This document shows positions 8,647 through 17,423 of a DNA stretch of 24,395 bases, one piece after another. The notes under the pieces were generated by a model. That model was not told the origin of the DNA. It was given only the letters and a program-made list of their open reading frames with translations, and ran no database searches. Source of the DNA: JBEIHX01 sp040381075 (lineage in GTDB: Bacteria > Pseudomonadota > Alphaproteobacteria > Caulobacterales > Aquidulcibacteraceae); the NCBI GenBank assembly GCA_040381075.1, contig JBEIHX010000044.1, forward strand, positions 1 through 24,395. Reading direction: 5' to 3'. Position numbers and translations under genes: made by a program. Each line of letters opens with the position of its first letter. Within the stretch, counting starts at the first letter, position 1.

Positions 8647-9279
8647 TCAGGAGGTCGCTGGTTCGCCTGATCCCTCGCCGCGATAGAGCCCTGGATCCGG
8701 CGGCGGGGCGAGACGGGCGACCTTCGTCTGGAAGCGGTCATCAAATCCTTCCGCGGCCTGGTCGATCGAACCTGCGATGGCATCGCACAAGGTCGTCACC
8801 CAGGCCTCTTCCACCTTGAAAAAATCCGACAGCACCCAGCCGTGAACCTTGGTTTTGTCGCCTGGATGGCCGATCCCGATGCGCGCCCGTCGGAAATCCG
8901 GCCCGATCGCCGCGATCAGCGACCGCACGCCATTGTGGCCGGCAGCGCCGCCACCCGTCTTGACGCGGAACTTGCCTGGAGCAAGGTCAAGTTCGTCATA
9001 AATCGCCAGCACCTGGCTTGGGCGCAACTTGAAGAACTGAACCGCCTCGCCGACGGCGCGCCCGCTCTCGTTCATGAACGTGTCGGGTTTCATGAGCAGC
9101 GTCTTGACCGGTCCGCGCGCCGTCTCGATCACGCCCTCGCGAACGCCAGCCTGAAACCGCCTGCGCTCAGGACCGAATGCATGCGCGCCCGCAATGCGGT
9201 CCACAGCCATGAACCCGACATTGTGCCGGTTGCCAGCGTATTTTTGTCCTGGATTGCCAAGCCCGACGATGAGGAACAC
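8647..9279 (-). CDS. pth: Peptidyl-tRNA hydrolase
   Basis: A 210-residue protein, slightly longer than the usual 190-195. It cleaves the ester bond of peptidyl-tRNAs that drop off the ribosome. The active-site residues are all visible: N9 in GLGNPG, H19 in NRHNVGF, N70 in DTFMNESG, D95 in YDELDL and N116 in GGGAAGHNGVRS. The start is a GTG at 9279 with a good GGGAGG Shine-Dalgarno; it gives the standard family N-terminus (FLIVGLGNPG). The gap from rplY is 38 bp, so the two are probably one operon. The C-terminal 20 residues are a low-complexity extension. Confidence 0.97.
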   Translation of the reverse strand: MFLIVGLGNPGQKYAGNRHNVGFMAVDRIAGAHAFGPERRRFQAGVREGVIETARGPVKTLLMKPDTFMNESGRAVGEAVQFFKLRPSQVLAIYDELDLAPGKFRVKTGGGAAGHNGVRSLIAAIGPDFRRARIGIGHPGDKTKVHGWVLSDFFKVEEAWVTTLCDAIAGSIDQAAEGFDDRFQTKVARLAPPPDPGLYRGEGSGEPATS

Positions 9280-9317
9280 AGCGAGGGCCTCCCAAACCGC
9301 CCAGGCCGCCGGCAGGC

Positions 9318-10007
9318 TTACTTCTTCGCGGGGGCCGCCTTTGCAGGAGCCGCCGCCTTCGCCGGCGCCGCCTTTGCTGGCGCCGCCTTGGCGGCGGTCG
9401 CCGCAGCCGGAGCCGCTTCAGCCGCCGCGCCCGCATCCGCATCAGCCTTGCGCCCGGAGATTGACGCGATCGCCATGTCTTCTTCGCGCGACTTCACCTT
9501 GACGCCTTCTGGAAGGTTGAGCGCCGAAACGTGGATCACGTCACCAATGTCGAGACCCGTGAGGTCGACCGTCAGCTGCTCGGGAATCTTTGACGCAGGC
9601 GTGCGCAGGGTGATGCGGTAGTGCGCCACTGACAGAGCACCGCCCCGCTTCAGCCCGGGCGAGGCTTCCTGGTTAATGAACCGAACCGGCACATCGATCT
9701 CGATGACTGAATTTTCTTCGACGCGGTAAAGATCAAAGTGGATCGGCGCGTCGGAAACCGGGTCAAACTGCACGTCGCGCGGGATAACAGGCTGCTTTTC
9801 GCCCTTATACGACAGCTCAATCATATGGGCGAGAAACTTGCCAGAGCGGATCGCCTTGACCAGCTCCTTGGCCTCGACGCTGATCGGTACAGCGCCGCGC
9901 GGACCGCCATAGAGGATCCCTGGAACGGCTCCGGATCGACGCACGGCGCGGGCAGCCCCGGTTCCGGCGGCTTCGCGCACGTCAACGTTCAACACGATCC
10001 CGACCAT
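9318..10007 (-). CDS. rplY: 50S ribosomal protein L25/general stress protein Ctc
   Basis: A 229-residue protein of the long Ctc/TL5 type. The N-terminal L25 domain (about 1-95) binds 5S rRNA and contains RRSGAVPGILYG. The middle beta domain (about 100-185) contains VIEIDVPVRFIN and the usual VSALNLPEGVKV. A tail of about 45 residues made of Ala, Lys and Pro repeats (KAAPAKAA type) follows, common in alphaproteobacterial L25. The ATG at 10007 gives the standard start (MVGIVLNVDVRE); the frame is open for another 30 codons but without family similarity. It heads the rplY-pth-ychF block and diverges from fhs. Confidence 0.95.
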   Translation of the reverse strand: MVGIVLNVDVREAAGTGAARAVRRSGAVPGILYGGPRGAVPISVEAKELVKAIRSGKFLAHMIELSYKGEKQPVIPRDVQFDPVSDAPIHFDLYRVEENSVIEIDVPVRFINQEASPGLKRGGALSVAHYRITLRTPASKIPEQLTVDLTGLDIGDVIHVSALNLPEGVKVKSREEDMAIASISGRKADADAGAAAEAAPAAATAAKAAPAKAAPAKAAAPAKAAPAKK

Positions 10008-10372
10008 GATGCTCAAGCCCCAAACTGATCGTATGGCGGGCGCGCTGAGTGGCGCATCCGACCACGGTATTCCCGGAAGCGCGCGGATGTAGCCCAAACG
10101 ACCGCGCCCGGCAAGGCCGGTTTGGCGCCAGCGCAGCCCTGGAGGCCTGCGCCCCCTGCCATCCCCCTGTCCCTATTGTGTCGCCGCATTGCCTTGCCGC
10201 CGAAGGGCCTCATATCCCTGCGCAGGGCGAGCGGCCGCCGGACGCACAAAGTCCGTGACGCCCTCCGGCCCCTGAGGCGTGGTGCGCCGACCTGGGATCT
10301 GATGGCGGCGGCGCAGGCGTGGACTGAGGCTGTGGACGGCGCCGGCGGCCAGGCGCGCGGACCCGGCACGCG
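10008..10372. other. Divergent promoter region of rplY and fhs
   Basis: This is the gap between the divergent rplY and fhs starts, apart from the tandem repeat array that follows it. It should hold promoters for both genes, but I cannot point to a convincing -35/-10 pair in this GC-rich sequence. The fhs frame stays open through here back to 10122, but the predicted peptide is basic low-complexity sequence with no family match, so I treat it as non-coding. Confidence 0.4.
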
Positions 10373-10463
10373 GGCCAAAGACGCAGGCCAAAGACGCAGG
10401 CCAAAGACGCAGGCCAGAAAGGCAGGCCAGAAAGGCAGGCCAGAAAGGCAGGCCAGAAAGGCA
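10373..10463 (+). repeat. Seven tandem 13-bp repeats ending at the fhs ribosome binding site
   Basis: Three copies of GGCCAAAGACGCA (10373-10411) are followed without a break by four copies of GGCCAGAAAGGCA (10412-10463). The two units share ten of 13 positions. The array ends one base before GGAG, which is the Shine-Dalgarno of fhs. Each second-type unit itself contains AGAAAGG, a Shine-Dalgarno-like purine run. A unit length of 13 means a change of copy number would shift any reading frame through it and would move upstream elements relative to the start codon. Confidence 0.95.
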
Positions 10464-10469
10464 GGAGTG

Positions 10470-12146
10470 ATGATGAACCATGATCTCGCCATCGCGCGCG
10501 CCGTCGCCTTGCGGCCCATACAGGATGTGGCGGCGTTGGCCGGTGCGCCTGCCGAGGCCCTGATCCCCTATGGCCGCCACATCGCAAAGCTCGATCCCGG
10601 GTTCCTGGCTGGGCTCGCCGGGAGGCCCGACGGACGGCTGATCCTCGTCACGGCGATCAACCCGACCGCAGCCGGGGAGGGCAAGACAACAACCACCATC
10701 GGTCTCGCGGACGCGCTCAGGCTGAGCGGACGGCGCGCAATGATCGCGTTGCGCGAACCATCGCTCGGCCCCGTCTTCGGAACAAAGGGCGGGGCGACTG
10801 GCGGGGGGCGGGCGCAGGTCGCGCCAATGGACGCGATCAACCTGCATTTTACCGGCGACTTCCACGCCATCACCGCGGCGCACAATCTTCTGGCCGCCGC
10901 CATCGACAATCACATTCACTGGGGCAATGCGCTCGATATCGATCCGCGCCGGATCACCTGGCGCCGGGTGATGGATATGAACGACCGTGCGCTGCGCCAC
11001 ACGGTCATTGGTCTGGGGGGGGCGTCCAACGGGTTCGTGCGCGAGGATGGCTTCGACATCACCGTGGCGTCGGAGGTCATGGCGTGCTTCTGTCTTGCGG
11101 ACGATCTTGCCGATCTTCAGCATCGCCTGGCCCGCATTGTCATCGGTTATCGACGCGACCGGTCGCCCGTGGTCGCCGGTGACCTGAAGGTTACAGGGGC
11201 CATGGCCGCGCTGCTGAAGGACGCGCTGGCGCCGAACCTGGTGCAAACCCTGGAGGGGACGCCGGCCCTCGTTCACGGTGGGCCATTCGCCAATATCGCC
11301 CATGGCTGCAATTCCGTCATCGCCACGCGGGCCGCCCTGAAACTTGCTGACTACGTCGTTACGGAGGCTGGCTTTGGGGCAGACCTGGGGGCTGAGAAGT
11401 TTTTCAACATCAAGTGCCGCACCGCCGGACTGAGACCGGCGGCCGTCGTCGTGGTGGCATCGATCCGCGCCTTGAAGATGCAGGGCGGTGTCGACAAGAG
11501 CGCGCTTGCGGTGGCGAGCCCCCAAGCGGTGGAGGCCGGTTTCGCCAACCTTGCACGGCATGTTGAAAATGTGCGCGGGTTCGGGCCGCCGGTCCTCGTC
11601 GCGCTGAATCATTTCGCCGCCGACGCACCGGAAGAAATCGAACAACTCCGGTTGCTCTGCGCCCAAAGCCTGGGCGCGCCAGTCTTCGTCTGTCGCCACT
11701 GGGCCGAGGGCGGGCAGGGCGCGCGCGAGCTTGCCGATGCGGTCGCGTCGGCGGCCGACGGCAGCGCGCATCCCTTCGCGCCCCTGTATCCCGACGAAGC
11801 ATCGTTGGCGGACAAGATCCGCACCGTCGCGCGGCGGATCTACCGCGCTGCAGACGTCGCCTTCGCCCCGCGGGCGGCGCACGACCTCGCCGTCTTCGAA
11901 CGCGCCGGGCATGGGCGTCTGCCGGTATGCATGGCCAAAACCCAATACTCCTTCTCCGCCGATCCGGCCCTGCTCGGCGCTCCGGAGGGGCATGTGCTGC
12001 CGGTGCGTGACGTGCGCCTGGCGGCCGGGGCGGGGTTCGTTACGGCCATCTGCGGCGACCTGCTGACCATGCCTGGTCTGCCCCGCATCCCCGCCGCCGA
12101 GATGATCGCCGTCAACGCTTCGGGCGACATCGAAGGGCTGTTCTGA
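10470..12146 (+). CDS. fhs: Formate--tetrahydrofolate ligase
   Basis: A 558-residue protein of the usual length (about 555-560). It makes 10-formyl-THF from formate, THF and ATP in the cytoplasm, feeding purine and formyl-methionine synthesis. The nucleotide loop is TAAGEGKT (residues 66-73). The family block follows: EPSLGPVFGTKGGATGGG, then FTGDFHAITAAHNLL and DNHIHWGN. The start is ATG 10470 or the adjacent ATG 10473, with GCAGGAG just upstream; a GTG at 10467 is also possible. The frame is open far upstream through the 13-bp repeats, but the family N-terminus fits 10470. It lies upstream of guaB, so one-carbon supply and GMP synthesis genes are neighbours, although a 310-bp gap argues for separate promoters. 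Confidence 0.96.
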   Translation: MMNHDLAIARAVALRPIQDVAALAGAPAEALIPYGRHIAKLDPGFLAGLAGRPDGRLILVTAINPTAAGEGKTTTTIGLADALRLSGRRAMIALREPSLGPVFGTKGGATGGGRAQVAPMDAINLHFTGDFHAITAAHNLLAAAIDNHIHWGNALDIDPRRITWRRVMDMNDRALRHTVIGLGGASNGFVREDGFDITVASEVMACFCLADDLADLQHRLARIVIGYRRDRSPVVAGDLKVTGAMAALLKDALAPNLVQTLEGTPALVHGGPFANIAHGCNSVIATRAALKLADYVVTEAGFGADLGAEKFFNIKCRTAGLRPAAVVVVASIRALKMQGGVDKSALAVASPQAVEAGFANLARHVENVRGFGPPVLVALNHFAADAPEEIEQLRLLCAQSLGAPVFVCRHWAEGGQGARELADAVASAADGSAHPFAPLYPDEASLADKIRTVARRIYRAADVAFAPRAAHDLAVFERAGHGRLPVCMAKTQYSFSADPALLGAPEGHVLPVRDVRLAAGAGFVTAICGDLLTMPGLPRIPAAEMIAVNASGDIEGLF

Positions 12147-12456
12147 TCGCCACAGCTGTGTCTTGTGCTGCGGGCTCGCCGCCCGCCTGCTCATTCTGCA
12201 CCAGGCATCCGTCCCCCGTGACGGGCGGCCCATGACAGACGGCGGCCTGTCACTGCGCGCCAAACGCCGGACCTTGGTCGGCGCACCGGTACGCCCGGCC
12301 ACCCATGCGCCTCGCCACATGCGCCCGGCTGCCTGACGGGGTAGGCCAGCTGGGCAGGCCAGCCCGGCTGGTCTGCGTGCGTTTGGCGTCAAACCGCCTC
12401 TTTCGCGGCCCGCGGGCTTCTGCTACCCCCTCGCAAAGGGAGTCGCAGGCAACCCC
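12147..12456. other. fhs-guaB intergenic region
   Basis: 310 bases with no supportable gene. It must hold the guaB promoter and leader unless guaB is read through from fhs. GGGAG and AGGCA occur 14 and 7 bases before the guaB start. I see no riboswitch core; GC-rich short inverted repeats are present but none stands out. Confidence 0.4.
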
Positions 12457-13929
12457 ATGAATATCCGAGAATCGCTGACATTCGACGACGTGCTCCTGGA
12501 GCCCGGCGCATCCGAGGTGCTACCCGCCGAGGCAGACACAGCCACCCGGCTCACCCGCGAGATCAGTCTCAACATCCCCCTTGTTTCGTCCGCCATGGAC
12601 ACCGTGACGGAGGCGCGCCTGGCCATCGCGATGGCGCAGGCCGGCGGGCTCGGCGTGATCCACCGCAACCTGTCGGTGGAGCAGCAGGCCGAAGAGGTGC
12701 GCTCGGTCAAGCGCTTCGAGAGCGGCATGGTCATCAACCCCGTCACGATTGCGCCAACGGCGACGCTGCGCGATGTCCTGGCGATCAAGGACCGGTATCA
12801 GATCTCAGGGATCCCCGTGACCGAGGCGGGACGCAATGGCGAGCCCGGCCGCCTTGTCGGCATTGTGACCAACCGTGATGTTCGGTTTGCGGATAATCTC
12901 GATCAGCCCGTGGCGGACATCATGACAAAGGATGTGGTTACGGTGCGCGAGGGCGTCGCCCAGGAGGATGCGCGTCGGTTGCTGCACAAGCATCGCATCG
13001 AGCGCCTTGTCGTCATCGATGACAGGGGACGCTGTGTCGGGTTGATCACCGTGAAGGATATGGAAAAGGCGAAGAGTCATCCCTTCGCGTGCAAGGATGA
13101 TCAGGGTCGCCTGCGCGTCGGCGCGGCGACCACCGTCGGCGACGCAGGCTTCGAACGGACACAGGCGCTTCTGGAGGCCGGCTGCGATGTGGTCGTCGTA
13201 GATACCGCCCACGGACACTCGAAGTCAGTTCTGGATGCAGTGTCCCGGATCAAGCGGCTGTCCAATCGCGCACAGGTAATAGCGGGCAATGTTGCTACTG
13301 CGGCAGGTGCGAGGGCGTTGGTGGATGCCGGAGCTGACGCGGTGAAGGTGGGCATCGGGCCTGGATCCATTTGCACGACGCGCATCGTGGCAGGCGTCGG
13401 CGTGCCACAGTTGACGGCCATTCTGGATGCGGTCGAGGCCTGCCGGCAGGACGGCGTGCCGGTGATCGCCGACGGCGGGATCAAGTTTTCCGGCGATCTC
13501 GCCAAGGCGATTGCAGCCGGCGCTGACACGGCGATGATAGGGTCTCTGCTGGCGGGAACCGAGGAAGCCCCTGGCGAAGTGTTCCTCTATCAGGGGCGCT
13601 CCTACAAGTCGTATCGTGGCATGGGATCGCTGGGGGCCATGGCGCGTGGCTCAGCCGATCGCTACTTCCAGAAGGAAGTGAGCGACCAGATGAAACTCGT
13701 TCCAGAAGGCATCGAAGGCCGGGTCGCCTACAAAGGCCCCGTCGGCCCAATCCTGCATCAGCTGGTTGGCGGTTTGCGCGCCGCCATGGGGTACACCGGG
13801 TCCAAATCGATCGCTGCGCTGCAGGCCAACGCCCGGTTCGTGAAGATCTCCTCCGCTGGCCTGCGCGAAAGCCATGTGCATGACGTGGCGATAACCCGGG
13901 AGGCGCCGAATTATCCGGTTGGCGGATGA
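12457..13929 (+). CDS. guaB: IMP dehydrogenase
   Basis: A 490-residue protein of the usual length. It oxidises IMP to XMP with NAD+, the committing step to GMP. The N-terminus is typical (LTFDDVLLEPGASEVLP). Two CBS domains are inserted at about residues 95-205 (NPVTIAPTATLRDVL, DIMTKDVVTV). The catalytic loop GPGSICTTRIVAGVG carries the nucleophile C306; ADGGIKFSGD and SYRGMGSLGAM (IMP binding) follow. The ATG at 12457 is the family start. It is the first gene of a guaB, RsmB-type methyltransferase, guaA run on the plus strand, with 236 bp to the next gene; I see no gene in that gap. Confidence 0.98.
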   Translation: MNIRESLTFDDVLLEPGASEVLPAEADTATRLTREISLNIPLVSSAMDTVTEARLAIAMAQAGGLGVIHRNLSVEQQAEEVRSVKRFESGMVINPVTIAPTATLRDVLAIKDRYQISGIPVTEAGRNGEPGRLVGIVTNRDVRFADNLDQPVADIMTKDVVTVREGVAQEDARRLLHKHRIERLVVIDDRGRCVGLITVKDMEKAKSHPFACKDDQGRLRVGAATTVGDAGFERTQALLEAGCDVVVVDTAHGHSKSVLDAVSRIKRLSNRAQVIAGNVATAAGARALVDAGADAVKVGIGPGSICTTRIVAGVGVPQLTAILDAVEACRQDGVPVIADGGIKFSGDLAKAIAAGADTAMIGSLLAGTEEAPGEVFLYQGRSYKSYRGMGSLGAMARGSADRYFQKEVSDQMKLVPEGIEGRVAYKGPVGPILHQLVGGLRAAMGYTGSKSIAALQANARFVKISSAGLRESHVHDVAITREAPNYPVGG

Positions 13930-14165
13930 CGTCCTCACGTGATCTGGCGTCGGCGAGGCTTCCTGCATCCTGATGACCCTTGCCCCGGCAGTCCCAGCAG
14001 TCATCCGCGTGCACTCCTGCAGACGGCAGCTTCGGACATGTGTGCATTGGCGGATCCGCCCAGGTGCGGTTCGTTGTCTGGAGTTCGACGCCCCGTAGAC
14101 GGCTGGCCCGGCGCCGTGGTTCAGGGGTACAGCTGGTTTGGCAAGTGTTTTGAGGGGTTTCTCCC

Positions 14166-15470
14166 ATGCGGTCTGGGGCGCGTGCAGACGCGGCGATTGC
14201 AATTCTGGCCGACATCGAAGCGCGCAAGCGGCCGGCCGCGGATGCGATCAAGGATTGGGGCCTGTCCCACCGCTTCGCCGGCTCGAAAGACAGGGTTGCG
14301 ATCTCCCAGCTGGTTTATGACGCGTTTCGGGTCCGTGCGAGCGCAAGCTTTGGGCTCGGCGTAGACGCGCCCCGCGCCTGGGTGCTCGGCGCGCTTCATC
14401 TTCTGCACGGCCTGTCCGCCGACGATCTCGAGGCGCTGTTCACCGGTGCTGACCACGCTCCCGCCCCGCTGAGCGACACGGAACAGGCGAAGCTGAAAGC
14501 GTGGTCGATTGCGGATGCGCCAGACTGGGTGCGCGGGGATTATCCCGAGTGGCTTGCCGACGAAATCGACGCAATATTTGGTCCCGATGCAGCAGACGAG
14601 GGCGCTGCCCTGGCTGCGCGCCCGCCATGCGACCTGCGGGTCAACGCGCTCAAATGCGATCGGGACGCCGCATTGAAACTCCTCGCGCCGCTCGGCGCCG
14701 GCTTCAGTCCCTACGCCCCATCCGGTCTGCGGATCCCTCCGCCGGGGCCCGGCATGCGGACCGTTCACCTGGAGAGCGAGCCAGCGTGGCTGAAAGGCCT
14801 CGTGGAGGTCCAGGACGAAGGGTCCCAGCTTGCAGCCGCCCTGGCCGGCGCGCGCGCCGGGATGCAGGTCGCAGATATCTGCGCCGGGGCCGGCGGCAAG
14901 ACCCTGGCCCTTGCCGCAGATATGGAAAACCGGGGGCAAATCTTTGCCTATGACAGTGATGCGCGCAGGCTCGCGCCGCTGCGCGCGCGCCTGGAACGGG
15001 CGGGCGTGCGCAACGTGCAGGTCCGCCAGCCCCGGCCGGGCGCACTGGATGATCTTGCCGGCCGCATTGACCTGGTGGTCGCCGACGCGCCCTGCACCGG
15101 GGTCGGCGTCTGGCGGCGCCGGCCGGATGCAAAGTGGCGGTTGCGGCCGGGCGCGCTTGACATACGCCATCGTGAGCAGGCGGCCGTTCTCGATCTCGCC
15201 GCCAGGCTCGTCAAACCAGGCGGCCGGATCGTCTACATCACCTGTTCTTTCCTGCCCTCGGAGAACGATGCGCAGATCGCCGCGGCGCTCGTCCGCCACG
15301 GCCATCTGAGCCCGGCTGACGCGGCGAAGAACGCTGAGGCGGCATTGCCGCCGGGAACCGCCGCGCGACTGCTCAAGGCGGCGCGGGGCACGCGGTACGG
15401 CCTTCAGCTGTCCCCCCGCCGCACCGGCACGGACGGCTTTTATGTCGCCCGTCTTGACGCCCGGTCGTAA
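14166..15470 (+). CDS. RsmB/NOP-family RNA (cytosine-C5) methyltransferase
   Basis: A 434-residue protein. An N-terminal NusB-like helical region (about 1-90) is followed by a Rossmann methyltransferase domain. The SAM loop is DICAGAGGKT (237-246), preceded by VEVQDEGSQLAA. Two active-site cysteines of the RNA m5C family are present: C310 in DAPCTGVG and C360 in ITCSFLPSEN, as expected for the mechanism in which one attacks C6 and the other helps release. RsmB modifies C967 of 16S rRNA in E. coli; whether this one hits the same site cannot be read from sequence. The ATG at 14166 has GAGGGG eight bases upstream. It sits between guaB and guaA, 75 bp before the latter, an arrangement common in alphaproteobacteria. 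Confidence 0.93.
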   Translation: MRSGARADAAIAILADIEARKRPAADAIKDWGLSHRFAGSKDRVAISQLVYDAFRVRASASFGLGVDAPRAWVLGALHLLHGLSADDLEALFTGADHAPAPLSDTEQAKLKAWSIADAPDWVRGDYPEWLADEIDAIFGPDAADEGAALAARPPCDLRVNALKCDRDAALKLLAPLGAGFSPYAPSGLRIPPPGPGMRTVHLESEPAWLKGLVEVQDEGSQLAAALAGARAGMQVADICAGAGGKTLALAADMENRGQIFAYDSDARRLAPLRARLERAGVRNVQVRQPRPGALDDLAGRIDLVVADAPCTGVGVWRRRPDAKWRLRPGALDIRHREQAAVLDLAARLVKPGGRIVYITCSFLPSENDAQIAAALVRHGHLSPADAAKNAEAALPPGTAARLLKAARGTRYGLQLSPRRTGTDGFYVARLDARS

Positions 15471-15545
15471 GGGCTGTCCAGGCGACGTCTGCCGCCGCTA
15501 GTGGGGCCGCCTTGTTTCGCCGCCGGAATCCCGCATAAAGCCGCA

Positions 15546-17108
15546 ATGACCCAGGCCCACCATGACCGCGTTCTGATCGTCGACTTCGGCTCCCAGGTGA
15601 CCCAGCTGATCGCCCGTCGGCTGCGCGAAAGCGGGGTCTATTGCGAAATCCACCCGTACAACCGAGCCGACGGCGCGTTCCTGGACCGGTTCCGGCCGAA
15701 GGCCGTGATCCTGTCCGGAGGGCCTGCAAGCGTGACAGCCCTGGCAAGCCCGCGTGCAGCGCCTGAGATCTTCTCAGCCGATGTCCCGGTGCTCGGGATC
15801 TGCTACGGAGAGCAAACCATGGCCGCTCAGCTCGGCGGCCTGGTGGAGGCCGGCCACCACCGCGAATTCGGCCGCGCCGACATCACTGTCGTTGCGCAAA
15901 GCCCGCTGCTCGCAGGCCTGGGCGAAATCGGCGACGAAGAACCCGTGTGGATGAGCCACGGCGACCGCGTCACGGCGCTGCCGCCGGGCTTCCATGCGAT
16001 CGCCGTGTCTCAGAATGCGCCCTTCGCCGCTATCGCTGATGAGGCGCGCCGCTTCTACGGCGTCCAGTTCCATCCTGAAGTGGCCCATACGCCGCGCGGG
16101 GCCCTGATCCTGCACAACTTCACCCATCGCATCGCCGGATTGTCCGGGGACTGGACAATGGGCGCCTATCGCGCTGAAGCTGTTGGAAAAATCCGCGCTC
16201 AGGTTGGCACAGGGCGCGTGATCTGCGGATTATCCGGCGGGGTTGATTCCGCGGTGGCGGCCGTGCTGATCCACGAGGCGATTGGCGACCAGCTGACCTG
16301 CGTTCTTGTCGACCACGGCCTGATGCGCCAGAACGAAGCTGATGAGGTCGTCAACCTGTTTCGCGGCCATTACAACATTCCGCTGGTGCATGTAGATGCA
16401 TCGGAGCGTTTCCTTGGCGCGCTTGCCGGGGTCAGCGACCCCGAAACAAAGCGCAAGACCATCGGCAAGCTCTTCATCGACGTCTTCGAAGCTGAGGCGA
16501 AGGCTCTTGGCGGGGCGGAGTTCCTGGCTCAAGGCACGCTCTATCCCGACGTCATCGAGAGCGTTTCATTTGATGGCGGACCATCTGTGACCATCAAGAG
16601 CCACCACAATGTTGGGGGGCTTCCCGAGCGCATGAACATGAAACTCGTCGAGCCTTTGCGCGAGCTCTTCAAGGACGAGGTGCGCGCTCTCGGCCGTGAA
16701 CTGGGTCTTCCAGAGGCTTTTGTCGGCCGCCACCCGTTTCCAGGACCGGGTCTGGCAATACGCGTGCCGGGCGATATCACCCGCGAAAAGCTTGATATTC
16801 TGAGGAAGGCAGACGCAATTTACCTTGAGGAGATCCGCAAAGCCGGGCTTTACGATGTCATCTGGCAGGCTTTCGCAGTTCTTCTGCCGGTGCGCACTGT
16901 CGGCGTGATGGGAGATGAGAGGACATACGATCACGTGCTTGCCCTGCGGGCTGTTACGTCGGTGGACGGAATGACTGCAGATTTCTTTCCCTTTGACATG
17001 GCGTTTCTTGCCCGGACGGCTACCCGCATCATCAATGAGGTCAAGGGGGTCAATCGCGTCGTCTATGACGTGACCAGCAAACCCCCCGGAACAATTGAGT
17101 GGGAATGA
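15546..17108 (+). CDS. guaA: GMP synthase (glutamine-hydrolysing)
   Basis: A 520-residue protein converting XMP to GMP with glutamine and ATP. The class I amidotransferase domain (about 1-195) has the nucleophile C86 in GICYGEQ plus H176 and E178 in FHPEV. The ATP pyrophosphatase loop is SGGVDS (230-235). The C-terminal dimerisation domain contains HHNVGGLPERM and RHPFPGPGLAIR, and the protein ends in the standard IEWE. The ATG at 15546 is the family start; the Shine-Dalgarno is weak. The gene is intact although its 3' end is the insertion point of a genomic island: the integrase lies about 315 bp downstream. The last ~550 bases look less GC-rich (about 52-57% in 60-base lines I counted) than the first two thirds (about 63-72%). 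Confidence 0.98.
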   Translation: MTQAHHDRVLIVDFGSQVTQLIARRLRESGVYCEIHPYNRADGAFLDRFRPKAVILSGGPASVTALASPRAAPEIFSADVPVLGICYGEQTMAAQLGGLVEAGHHREFGRADITVVAQSPLLAGLGEIGDEEPVWMSHGDRVTALPPGFHAIAVSQNAPFAAIADEARRFYGVQFHPEVAHTPRGALILHNFTHRIAGLSGDWTMGAYRAEAVGKIRAQVGTGRVICGLSGGVDSAVAAVLIHEAIGDQLTCVLVDHGLMRQNEADEVVNLFRGHYNIPLVHVDASERFLGALAGVSDPETKRKTIGKLFIDVFEAEAKALGGAEFLAQGTLYPDVIESVSFDGGPSVTIKSHHNVGGLPERMNMKLVEPLRELFKDEVRALGRELGLPEAFVGRHPFPGPGLAIRVPGDITREKLDILRKADAIYLEEIRKAGLYDVIWQAFAVLLPVRTVGVMGDERTYDHVLALRAVTSVDGMTADFFPFDMAFLARTATRIINEVKGVNRVVYDVTSKPPGTIEWE

Positions 17109-17180
17109 TTCAGGAGGGTTCGGCGCCATTCGCCGACATTCGCTGATCAGCTCATAAATCACATAAAATCAACAAAATAG
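17100..17180. other. Probable attL region at the guaA 3' end
   Basis: The region covers the guaA stop, a hairpin TCGGCG/CGCCGA (17120-17125 with 17131-17136), the 10-bp palindrome GCTGATCAGC (17142-17151) and an AT-rich patch at 17151-17180 unlike the GC-rich chromosome. Such features fit the core attachment site and a guaA terminator. The exact crossover core cannot be fixed without the other end of the island. Confidence 0.5.
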
Positions 17181-17224
17181 CTCTCGGTGCCGACCGCCAA
17201 GGATCGGCTCCAAGCGGAAACACG

Positions 17225-17379
17225 TGACGGTGTTTTTGACGGTATCGCTTCGAGCGCGAACCCTGAGATTTGCCCATACCGTCAGGCGTCCAAACTCAAG
17301 CGCATCGCGCATATGTTGCCTAAACATAGGAAAGTACACGACAAAAAGCAAAACTTGACGGTGTTTTTGCTGACGGTAA
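17225..17379. repeat. Five TGACGGT-type repeats upstream of int (candidate integrase arm sites)
   Basis: TGACGGTGT at 17225, TGACGGTAT at 17237, the inverse ATACCGTCA at 17276, TGACGGTGT at 17356 and TGACGGTAA at 17371. Two pairs are 12 and 15 bases apart. They lie between the guaA end and the preferred int start, where tyrosine integrases and accessory factors bind arm-type sites. The repeats also argue that the open frame upstream of 17424 is not coding. Confidence 0.7.
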
Positions 17380-17423
17380 AAATGGGCGGGAGAACTCGAA
17401 AATTGCGCCAGAAGGGGCCGCCC

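Noticed and set aside
10373..10463. The tandem array considered as a CRISPR.
   Set aside because: Units are 13 bp with no spacers between them, and there are no cas genes.
10122..10469. An N-terminal extension of fhs by 116 codons.
   Set aside because: It would translate through the 13-bp tandem repeats into basic low-complexity sequence absent from the family; a good Shine-Dalgarno supports the start at 10470.
10173..12392. A 739-codon minus frame opposite fhs.
   Set aside because: The fhs frame is a full-length, motif-complete enzyme; the antisense frame encodes a Gln/Asp/Gly/Arg-rich sequence without domains.
14121..15305. A 394-codon minus frame opposite the RsmB-type methyltransferase gene.
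   Set aside because: The plus frame carries the SAM loop and both catalytic cysteines; the antisense frame shows no domain.
15801..15815. The GuaA nucleophile motif reads CYGEQ instead of the CYGMQ of E. coli.
   Set aside because: As I recall, this position varies in alphaproteobacterial GuaA; the nucleophile and the His/Glu pair are intact, so no defect is implied.
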